From contig NZ_BJXV01000016.1 in assembly GCF_007991175.1 (NCBI RefSeq), positions 25,673 to 89,672 on the forward strand: a stretch of DNA of 64,000 nucleotides, written 5' to 3'. The DNA comes from Halovibrio variabilis (GTDB lineage: Bacteria; Pseudomonadota; Gammaproteobacteria; Pseudomonadales; Halomonadaceae). A program made the translations under genes and the position numbers. Numbering within the stretch: position 1 is the stretch's first letter; every line of letters begins with the position of its first letter. Positions 33,852 through 40,565 of this stretch are shown one piece after another. Below the pieces are notes generated by a model. The model was not told the origin of the DNA. It saw only the letters and a list, made by a program, of their open reading frames with translations, and made no database searches.

Positions 33852-34418
33852 ATTTTCAGCTTCCAGCCGGGAAGCCATGGATAAAGCGATATCAATGTAA
33901 GCCTCGACTGGCATCCCTTTCACACCGAATTCCTCTGTGTGTGCGGCTTCATTCCTGAGCCTTCGAAGCTGATCGAACTGATGGAATTCGTTTTTGGTTA
34001 AAACCTCACCTTTGAGGAGCTTTTGCAAATGAAAAGGGCTCTTGGCATACCGGCTCTCAAGATCCGGGTATATTCGTGCCGCCTTTTTCGCGGCGGCCGC
34101 TTCAACTATACGAAAAGCCTCAAGAACAGCGGATCTTGGTGATATCTCTGATAACCGCGATAAGAAACCGAATTGATCCTGATATTCTTCTGTCTGTTCG
34201 ACTTCATTGTTTTGAATCCCTTGAGCTTGCCGCTCTTGCACCAGCTCAGTGACACCCTCTGCAAACTCAACTTCGGTTTCTTTGTGCCTAAACTTTTTTA
34301 AACGAGGAAGTAGTTCTGTAATTTTGTCTCGCAATAGAAATACGACGAAGACAGCAACTGCTGGCCAAGCTAGGGAGTCGATCATCTGTGCGAAAAACGT
34401 CTTCCAGTCCATGCTCAC
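33846..34418 (-). CDS. Membrane-anchored protein with a HEPN-like RNEAAH motif
   Basis: 190 aa. One N-terminal membrane helix (AWPAVAVFVVFLLRD, about residues 17-31) is followed by a charged coiled-coil linker and a helical C-terminal domain with QLRRLRNEAAHTEEF near residue 155. The R-x4-H pattern is the HEPN active-site signature, as in DUF4145-type proteins. This suggests a membrane-tethered RNase or sensor in phage defence, but only the motif supports it. Cassette gene between attC-like sites 4 and 5. Confidence 0.65.
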   Translation of the reverse strand: MSMDWKTFFAQMIDSLAWPAVAVFVVFLLRDKITELLPRLKKFRHKETEVEFAEGVTELVQERQAQGIQNNEVEQTEEYQDQFGFLSRLSEISPRSAVLEAFRIVEAAAAKKAARIYPDLESRYAKSPFHLQKLLKGEVLTKNEFHQFDQLRRLRNEAAHTEEFGVKGMPVEAYIDIALSMASRLEAENP

Positions 34419-34422
34419 CTAT

Positions 34423-34500
34423 CCATAACGCCAGCCATCACCGGTGCCAAAGCCGGAGCGAAGCGAAGACTTTGGCATCCTGTGCATGGCATTGTTATAT
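34423..34500 (-). repeat. attC-like site 5
   Basis: On the minus strand it starts CATATAACAATGCCATGCAC and ends GGTGATGGCTGGCGTTATGG. The inner arms GCCAAAG and CTTTGGC pair perfectly around a 17-nt loop. R'' is TATAAC and R' is GTTATGG. One of the clearest sites. Confidence 0.88.
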
Positions 34501-34506
34501 GGCAGC

Positions 34507-35529
34507 TCAATCACGTTCGACATTGATCCTGTAGCGCCTTTCGATGTGACTAATAAATTCATCGATTGCCAGTTCAATAGCTCTCAAAATATGCAAATAG
34601 TCCTGCTTTTTGAGCGACCTATCAATTGCCAGATGGTGAACGACGCCATGCCTGTACTGAATAATTTCTGACACTCGATTTTCCAGATAACCTATGGATG
34701 CACCTATTTTCCTCTTTTTATAGAGCAAAGCGCGTACGTCTATCCCAACCCAATCCTTATATGCCCTATTAAGCTGATCTAGGTTTTGAAAGGTATAACT
34801 TTCGGCCACAAGCATCTCGACGGTTTTGTTGCCGCTCTTGACCTGAAGCAGATCTTCAAATTTTACCTTCTGTTGATGAGACTGAAGCTTTGTCTGTGCT
34901 CCTTCGTCATACTGAAGAAGAATTTGAAAAGACCGAGAAAAAAAGTACTCGAAGACAGCCACAGCAAAGGGAACTAAGCCATTATAAATGACTCGGCTTG
35001 GATCCATACTGTTTGTAAATTCTATGAACTCGGCGCCCTTGCCAGTTGCGACAGTGGGATTGTGAAAGGTTGGTTCAGGCAAGGCATGTCGAACTGCAGA
35101 AATTTCGCGTTCAACGTGCAGGACGACCGAAGACAACCCTCGACTGAGGGGAGTACTCATATCTTTCCATAGTGGCGCATAGCGATTGGTACCATAGTCG
35201 CCTTTAATCGTTCCGCCGAATTTCCGACGTGCACTTTTCAAAACCTCATTCAGCTTACTTACGTCATGCCAACTTGCGCTATAAACGTTGCGAACGTGTA
35301 GTGCCCAGGGATTACCGGTAACCTCTAGCTCTTCCCCTAAAACTGGATAAACGTCAGCTGATACGCCATCGATTGAGTTGAAATCCTGCTCGTCGAACCA
35401 ACTGAAATTCAGCGTTCCTTTAGGCCAATCCCACCAATGAACACACTTTTCAAACCCCATCCCGACAAGATGATCCCGCAGATCCTGCTTTGAGGCCTTT
35501 TTCGGATAAAGTGTAAGATCTCTTCCCAT
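34507..35529 (-). CDS. Hypothetical protein with a C-terminal HEPN-like motif
   Basis: 340 aa, not a recognised family. The N-terminus (KKASKQDLRDHLVGMGFEKC, then WWDWPKG and YSASWHDVSKLNEVLKSARR) looks like an alpha/beta domain. The C-terminal half is helical and contains IIQYRHGVVHHLAIDRS near residue 295, whose R-x4-H matches the HEPN RNase signature. Middle helices (FAVAVFEYFFSRSFQILLQ) are hydrophobic. Flanked by attC-like sites 5 and 6. A defence or toxin role is inferred from the motif and neighbours. Confidence 0.7.
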   Translation of the reverse strand: MGRDLTLYPKKASKQDLRDHLVGMGFEKCVHWWDWPKGTLNFSWFDEQDFNSIDGVSADVYPVLGEELEVTGNPWALHVRNVYSASWHDVSKLNEVLKSARRKFGGTIKGDYGTNRYAPLWKDMSTPLSRGLSSVVLHVEREISAVRHALPEPTFHNPTVATGKGAEFIEFTNSMDPSRVIYNGLVPFAVAVFEYFFSRSFQILLQYDEGAQTKLQSHQQKVKFEDLLQVKSGNKTVEMLVAESYTFQNLDQLNRAYKDWVGIDVRALLYKKRKIGASIGYLENRVSEIIQYRHGVVHHLAIDRSLKKQDYLHILRAIELAIDEFISHIERRYRINVERD

Positions 35530-35559
35530 GATGTGTCCTAAGCGACGCTACCTTCTGCC

Positions 35560-35632
35560 ATATAACGCATTGAATAAGCCGCCGATTTGGAGCGGCAGCG
35601 GAAAATGGGTCGGCTTGATTCATTGGTTATGC
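35560..35632 (-). repeat. attC-like site 6
   Basis: On the minus strand it starts TGCATAACCAATGAATCAAG and ends GGCTTATTCAATGCGTTATA. Arms TGAATCAAGCCG and CGGCTTATTCA pair with one mismatch and one bulge. R'' supplies the TAA stop of the SIR2-like gene. A textbook-like site. Confidence 0.9.
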
Positions 35633-37201
35633 AGGGCCATACCTGCGTGAATACTTAACTAAGTCATAGACACATACGATCTTGATAAATTGGCTTTTTT
35701 CGCCCGATGAAAAATCATCATCTGCATGCTTTTTAAGAATCTTCTCGAGAGCACCCAAGTTTAAAACATCTGGCGGTACGAACACTGCCATGCGCAAAAA
35801 AAGGTTAAAATCCACAGTATTATATAACTGTTCGATGCCTTCATTGACTTGGGGAACCGTAGTCGCCCGCCTCTCTTCGCCGCCACTGGGCCGATAGTGT
35901 TCGACGTTCTTTCTTATCCTAGCCACCAAAGAATCACAGAGACCATTTTCATTTACCCTACCATCCTCGCCAATCAAACCAGAAGCATTAAGATATTTAA
36001 AGACAGGAATATTTATCTGGCCTTTAATAAGATTCGGGAATACATCAAAGACGATTGAAGCCGAATCGTAACCACCATTGTCGAAAACCACATCTCGTAC
36101 AATATCTTCTCTTGACAAACCAATTAGCCCTTGCTTTGCCATTTCCTCAGACTTTTTGATCTTACTGATTGCACCATATCCGACCACGAACTCTTGCTGC
36201 CCCTCCAAAGCACCTACGTCGTCGGCCTCTTTAACATACAACTTTCCTTTGGGATCGTTGGTTAATATTAGATCATATAGTTCGTCTTTTATCTGCCGAA
36301 AGATGTGAGCAGGTATCCTGCGCTTAACCTCGGACAAAACCTCGAATATATCTCGATAAGACGCAGCTCTAATAAGATTTACTGGCAGAGTTTTTAGCAA
36401 TACTGACTCAGTCAGAGTTGGTTTATCCAATTCAGGAGCCCATTCAACAAAAATGATATTCTCTTTGAGAGCATCCATTTTGTTTTCCGGTATGCACTCA
36501 ACAATCTCTTCTAGAATTTCTAATATATGCGGATCTGTCAGAGAATAGCCGAGAAATATAATGGGATGCTCAACAAAAACTGTTAACAGCTTAGATGATA
36601 AATATGGATTCTTTTTTCTAAACTTCTCATAGTCCTCATTAGTAAGTATTAGACTATTCGGATCCTTGCAGCTACCATGGATCTTGTATATCTCGGCAAT
36701 TCCGTAGTTTCTACTCGCAAACAATCCCTCCTGACCAATAAATACAGAAAACTCACTAAAAAGTGACTCCAAAAAAAGATCCCAGTTGGTAGTGATAACA
36801 CCATCAATTTTACTTGACTTTAAGAGTTCTATTTCTTCTCGATATTCTTCGTTCACGTTCTCATGAATTCTTTTTAGGTAACCTGATATTTCTACTTTTA
36901 GCGGGGAGTCTGATTTCAAAAGGTGTTCAGCGTAGTGGACGTCTTTGTTCCCTTTGATCTCGCTATCCCACCACTTTTCACTGTATGACCTGGCTAGAAC
37001 ACTTGCTATTTTTGTCAAATCTCCATCAGCTTGTGATCTTATTTTGGTGTAATTTTCACCAATTAGCTCGCAAAACCGTTTTAAAAGATCTTCCCAGTTT
37101 TCCGCACCCATATAGCGGCGTGACATTCCAGACCCTACAAACAGGAAGGGAGATGCGGAAAACTTATTGAAATGCTCGGAAAGAAGCTGTTTAAAAGTCA
37201 C
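35627..37201 (-). CDS. SIR2-like NADase, putative anti-phage protein
   Basis: About 524 aa. The SIR2_2-type domain shows FLFVGSGMSRRYMG (about residue 20), DGVITTNWDLFLESLF (about 132), IAEIYKIHGSCKDPN with the catalytic His (about 167) and IIFLGYSLTDPHILEIL (about 212). The C-terminal 300 residues match no domain I recognise and may sense infection. Stand-alone SIR2-like proteins deplete NAD in several anti-phage systems. A GTG at 37201 with AGAAGG upstream is preferred to a TTG at 37222. Strongly AT-rich against core genes, suggesting transfer. Confidence 0.82.
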   Translation of the reverse strand: MTFKQLLSEHFNKFSASPFLFVGSGMSRRYMGAENWEDLLKRFCELIGENYTKIRSQADGDLTKIASVLARSYSEKWWDSEIKGNKDVHYAEHLLKSDSPLKVEISGYLKRIHENVNEEYREEIELLKSSKIDGVITTNWDLFLESLFSEFSVFIGQEGLFASRNYGIAEIYKIHGSCKDPNSLILTNEDYEKFRKKNPYLSSKLLTVFVEHPIIFLGYSLTDPHILEILEEIVECIPENKMDALKENIIFVEWAPELDKPTLTESVLLKTLPVNLIRAASYRDIFEVLSEVKRRIPAHIFRQIKDELYDLILTNDPKGKLYVKEADDVGALEGQQEFVVGYGAISKIKKSEEMAKQGLIGLSREDIVRDVVFDNGGYDSASIVFDVFPNLIKGQINIPVFKYLNASGLIGEDGRVNENGLCDSLVARIRKNVEHYRPSGGEERRATTVPQVNEGIEQLYNTVDFNLFLRMAVFVPPDVLNLGALEKILKKHADDDFSSGEKSQFIKIVCVYDLVKYSRRYGPA

Positions 37202-37231
37202 GACTTTTCCTTCTAGGGTCAAATTTCATCT

Positions 37232-37330
37232 GCATAACGCCCACAGCAACTGCCGGCAAAGATGGCGCTTAAATTGCGAAAGCAATTTGAGTGACAGGTT
37301 TGCCGGTCAGATTGCCTGCGCTTGTTAGGC
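37232..37330 (-). repeat. attC-like site 7
   Basis: On the minus strand it starts GCCTAACAAGCGCAGGCAAT and ends GTTGCTGTGGGCGTTATGC. Arms GCCGGCAAA/TTTGCCGGC pair, and an inner hairpin AAATTGC/GCAATTT caps the stem. R'' is GCCTAAC and R' is GTTATGC, both fully canonical. Confidence 0.9.
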
Positions 37331-37507
37331 TTACTTTCCTAGGTGCTCTTTTACTTTTTCGGCCGACTTACCCACAGCCGAAACAGCAGCTTTAAGCTCA
37401 TCTGCTGTACACCCTAGAGACCTACACCAATTTGAGACTTCACTCGGGTCATTGATATCGATTTGTTTATTATCTTCAGGGCTACGCTTTGTTTTATCAT
37501 CTGGCAT
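37331..37507 (-). CDS. DUF3606 family small protein
   Basis: 58 aa. The frame reads MPDDKTKRSPEDNKQIDIND, then SEVSNWCRSLGCTADELKAAV and ends VKEHLGK (parts quoted separately). DUF3606 proteins have this DDKTKRxPxD start and W-x3-LG-x8-LxxAV core. AGGAG lies seven bases before the ATG. Function unknown; often found in stress or mobile contexts. Cassette gene with attC-like site 7 immediately after its stop. Confidence 0.85.
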   Translation of the reverse strand: MPDDKTKRSPEDNKQIDINDPSEVSNWCRSLGCTADELKAAVSAVGKSAEKVKEHLGK

Positions 37508-37566
37508 TGTAATACTCCTTTTCAGTTTGTGCCCAATACATAGAAAAAATAGGCTCTGGGCAAAAA

Positions 37567-37653
37567 GCCTAACAGTGATTCTACGGCCTCCTGCAAAACC
37601 ACAATGAACGCGACGGCACGTTCATCGGGATTTTGCAGCCAACCCATTTGACT
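37567..37653 (-). repeat. Degenerate attC-like (or attI-like) site 8
   Basis: On the minus strand it ends CACTGTTAGGC, a perfect R' site, and contains the long paired arms GCAAAATC/GGTTTTGC and GATGAACG/CGTTCAT around CCGTCG. The outer left end AGTCAAAT replaces the expected TAACAAAT. It is the first site of the array and lies about 150 bp after jetD. Confidence 0.6.
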
Positions 37654-37798
37654 CTACCCCATTGATTCTTCTGATAGCAAAGCCAATTTTGGCAACATAG
37701 CCAGAATTCGCGTGCCTGCGCGTTTTGCCCGTTTCAATCATAGTGGACGCAATCACATCATTCGGCACTACGCATTAGGTCGATGGGGGCCGGGCCCT

Positions 37799-38680
37799 TC
37801 ACACCAGCGCCACGCGCTCGAATTGCTCACCCAGCCACTGCTGCCTTAGCCCGCGCTGCTGGTCGAGTAGTAGCGTTAGATACGGCTGTAACGGATGTAC
37901 GGTGGGTAGTTGGTCGCGGTGGTTCTCAAGCCGGCGGCGGTGGTCGAGTTGTTTGGCGGGGTCGTGGAAGGTGGTGGCCTGCTCGGTGAGCCATGCCAGC
38001 GGCGGGAGTAATAGGTGCGAGGCGCCGCTGGAAAGCGCGATGCTGATGCCTTTTATATCGAAGTCGCCTGCATAGAGGTGCGGCTTTTGGGTGGCGTTCC
38101 AGGCGCTGGCGAGTTGCTTGAAGCCGCCGCCATAGTGGCTGTCGCCGCGGTAGACGACCAGTGGGTTTGCGTAGTCGCTTAGCGCGGGGATTTGCGGTGA
38201 GAAGGCGTAAAAGCTGTCCAGGTTTTCGACCTGGATAAGCACGTCGCACTGCTCAAGGTTTATATCTCGCCAGTCGACGTCGTGCATCGAACGCGGTTGG
38301 GCCGAGAGCCAAGCCGGGGCGCTGGCGGGAATATTGGCCAGCACCCGCTGGGCGCGCGGGCCTTCGCGGTTGGTTTTATCTTCATTGACGCCCTGCTCCG
38401 CTTGCGCCGCACTGGTCAAGCCGCTTTGCCATTGCCCAATGGTGGCCAGTCGTTGGCTTTCAAGCGCTTCGTTCACCTGCTTAATAAGGGCATGGTCAAA
38501 GCGCAGCGATTGATGGCTTAGCCGAGGGCCAAGCTCAATATGCTGCTCATCACACCAGTGGATGAAGGTTTCTACCCACTGCTGGCTGCGCTTTTTGTCG
38601 ACCCATGACTGCTTGCGCAGTTGGCGCTCTATTTCGCTCAGCTTTTTGTAAGCCTGGGCAGTGAGCGTCTGGTCATCCAT
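37799..38680 (-). CDS. jetD: JetD/MksG-like Toprim nuclease subunit
   Basis: 293 aa. The Toprim-type acidic motif is YAGDFDIKGISIALSSG near residue 205, preceded by LVVYRGDSHYGGGF near 175; both fit the topoisomerase-VI-A-like nuclease domain of JetD. JetD proteins are commonly nearer 400 aa, so the N-terminal arm is short or diverged. The frame is open far upstream inside jetA, but the ATG at 38680, two bases after the jetA stop, fits the operon. It would cut closed circular DNA caught by the SMC complex. Confidence 0.75.
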   Translation of the reverse strand: MDDQTLTAQAYKKLSEIERQLRKQSWVDKKRSQQWVETFIHWCDEQHIELGPRLSHQSLRFDHALIKQVNEALESQRLATIGQWQSGLTSAAQAEQGVNEDKTNREGPRAQRVLANIPASAPAWLSAQPRSMHDVDWRDINLEQCDVLIQVENLDSFYAFSPQIPALSDYANPLVVYRGDSHYGGGFKQLASAWNATQKPHLYAGDFDIKGISIALSSGASHLLLPPLAWLTEQATTFHDPAKQLDHRRRLENHRDQLPTVHPLQPYLTLLLDQQRGLRQQWLGEQFERVALV

Positions 38681-38682
38681 CG

Positions 38683-39927
38683 TTACACCGCTAGGCCTAA
38701 CGAAACATCGCGAATCAATTTCACATCGTTGTAGGCGCTGGCCCGCTCTTCCTGCTGATGAAGATGAAACGCGCGCTGCTCGCTGTGCGGTAGGCCCTGG
38801 TGCTCGGCGATGACCTGGAACAGCCATATCTCTGGGGGCCATTGCAGCTCGCTTTGGTTCAGGTAGTCCAGAGCGCTGATGGGGGTTTGCTCGGCGCGGT
38901 CCACCACATTGAGATAGAAGGTTTCGACGTCGTCTTTGAGGGCCTGCTGGCGGGCGGCGATGAGCGTGTCTTCAACGTGTTCCGCCGGGCGTGCCGACGT
39001 GACCGACTGGGCGGCGCGTAACGGCGTGGGAATCGCTTTGATCAGCGCGCTCAGGGTGGGAATGTCCTGGGCGCGATCCAGCGCTACGGCACCGGCGGCG
39101 GTGAGGGGCGCGGCGTGATTGAACAGCGCCGGTACATCGCTGCGGCGGGCGTAGTTGCCGGGGGTGAAGCCGGGGTGCTCGCGCAGGAAGGCGGCCATGC
39201 CGGAGACCAGGCGGCTGCGTGCCTGCATATGACGAAAACGCGCCATCAATTCGATCAGGCGGTGCTGCACTTCGCGCAGGCTGGTGTAGTGCTGGCTAAG
39301 TTGCTGCTGCAGCTGGCTGATCAACACCTTGCGCAGCGTGCCATCACTGCCCACCAGTTCGATCAGCTCGTCAAAGTCGATCAGCGCCAGCCCATCGAGC
39401 AGGCGGACCACCTGCTTTTGCGCGCGGTCGTTTTCGCGCACCTTGTCGTTGAGCTGGCTGACAAAGCCAAAGTCGCTGTTGAGCCGCTGCCACAGGCTGT
39501 CGATGGCGTCGGCAAAGCGGCCGTTCATGTCATCCACCGCCTGGCGCAGGCGCAACAGTTGCTGCTCCTGCTGCCAGTAGTCGCCGCGGCTGCTGGAATC
39601 GCGATAGCTTTGGATCAGGCTGCGGATCAGTTCCAGCGCCTCGGCCACGTCGGCGTTGACGTGGCGCCGGGCTTCATCGGACACCATTTCGGCGATCAGC
39701 TCGCGCACCTTGGGGGTCAGCTTGAGGCCGCCCTGCTCGTCGGGCCGCCAGACAATCCGCGCGCTCAACAGCTTGCGCAGCGCGGTGTGGCTCAGCCCTT
39801 CCAGGGGCACTTGATCGTTGGCGTAGCCCTGCATCAGCGCCTCGGCGTGGCGGCCCAGCAGGGCCAGGCGCTCCACCCCGGTGGTGATCAGGCGGCTTTC
39901 CAGTCCTGGCGTTTCCGCGTCGTTCAC
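38683..39927 (-). CDS. jetA: JetA/MksF-like kleisin subunit
   Basis: 414 aa, mostly helical. An N-terminal winged-helix-like part (LSHTALRKLLSARIVWRPDE, KLTPKVRELIAEMV) is followed by long helices with QEQQLLRLRQAVDDMNGRF and KVLISQLQQQLSQHYTSLRE. This matches the kleisin that bridges the SMC heads in MksBEF/JetABC complexes. Assigned from fold, size and operon position, since the family is poorly conserved. Overlaps jetB by 4 bp upstream. Confidence 0.7.
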   Translation of the reverse strand: MNDAETPGLESRLITTGVERLALLGRHAEALMQGYANDQVPLEGLSHTALRKLLSARIVWRPDEQGGLKLTPKVRELIAEMVSDEARRHVNADVAEALELIRSLIQSYRDSSSRGDYWQQEQQLLRLRQAVDDMNGRFADAIDSLWQRLNSDFGFVSQLNDKVRENDRAQKQVVRLLDGLALIDFDELIELVGSDGTLRKVLISQLQQQLSQHYTSLREVQHRLIELMARFRHMQARSRLVSGMAAFLREHPGFTPGNYARRSDVPALFNHAAPLTAAGAVALDRAQDIPTLSALIKAIPTPLRAAQSVTSARPAEHVEDTLIAARQQALKDDVETFYLNVVDRAEQTPISALDYLNQSELQWPPEIWLFQVIAEHQGLPHSEQRAFHLHQQEERASAYNDVKLIRDVSLGLAV

Positions 39928-40565
39928 AGCAGCGCCTCCTGGGTATCCTCGCCCTCGTCGTCCACCGGCAGGTGTTCTTCATCGCGAATAAAGCGCACCA
40001 GTTCGAGCAGGTAGTCGACTTTGCCGGTCACCAGGAACACCTGGCGGTCGGCGTGGGGCTGGAGCAGGTAGCCGTGCTCTCTTAACCGCTTGAACACCTG
40101 CTTGACCTGGGCGTCCAGCTGATCGCTTTGGGAGCCAAAAAAGCTGTCGGTAGCCAGGCGCTCGATGCGTTCGCGCAGGCTGGGGTTGTCTTCGCTTTTG
40201 GCCTGCAGCTCGCCGGGCTTGAGCACATCACCGGGGGACAGCACGCTGTCACGGCCCAGGGCTTCCTGCACCAGCTGTAGCCACTCCAGCAGCGGCAGCA
40301 GGCTGTTGACGGTATCCCCCAGCTGGCGGGCGAGCTGGTCCCGCGCGCTGTCATCCAACTGACGCCAGGCGAGGAAATACACGCCTTCCTCCTGGCTGCT
40401 GGCCACGCGGCGGTTGAGCGGGCGCAAGTAGCTGTCGATGGCCTCGCGGGTGGCGTCATCCTGCAGGCGCTTGAAGGCGCTTTCGTCGCTCACCGCGCAG
40501 ATAAACTCGCCCGCCAGCAGCCGCTCCAGCAGCGGGCCGTGGGGTAGCAGACTCATATCGCTCAT
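39924..40565 (-). CDS. jetB: JetB/MksE-like KITE subunit
   Basis: 213 aa. The start LLERLLAGEFICAVSDESAFKRL and PLNRRVASSQEEGVYFLAW resembles MksE (ICxxxxxxAFxxL, then the GxYFLA strand). The C-terminus has a second winged helix (QVKQVFKRLREHGYLLQP). KITE proteins bind the kleisin. It overlaps both neighbours by 4 bp, so the complex is made stoichiometrically. Confidence 0.75.
   Translation of the reverse strand: MSDMSLLPHGPLLERLLAGEFICAVSDESAFKRLQDDATREAIDSYLRPLNRRVASSQEEGVYFLAWRQLDDSARDQLARQLGDTVNSLLPLLEWLQLVQEALGRDSVLSPGDVLKPGELQAKSEDNPSLRERIERLATDSFFGSQSDQLDAQVKQVFKRLREHGYLLQPHADRQVFLVTGKVDYLLELVRFIRDEEHLPVDDEGEDTQEALL

Noticed and set aside
23743..37653. CRISPR array
   Set aside because: The repeats here are single attC-like palindromes between genes, not regularly spaced identical repeats.
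37640..37798. Short minus-strand frames downstream of jetD that could be a transposase tail
   Set aside because: Only 38-50 codons, no matching motif I can name, and they run into the attC-like stem.
38681..38842. N-terminal extension of jetD
   Set aside because: Open by chance inside jetA; the ATG two bases after the jetA stop fits the operon and the protein start better.
39115..40014. 299-codon plus-strand ORF
   Set aside because: Antisense shadow of the jetA/jetB genes with no recognisable domain.
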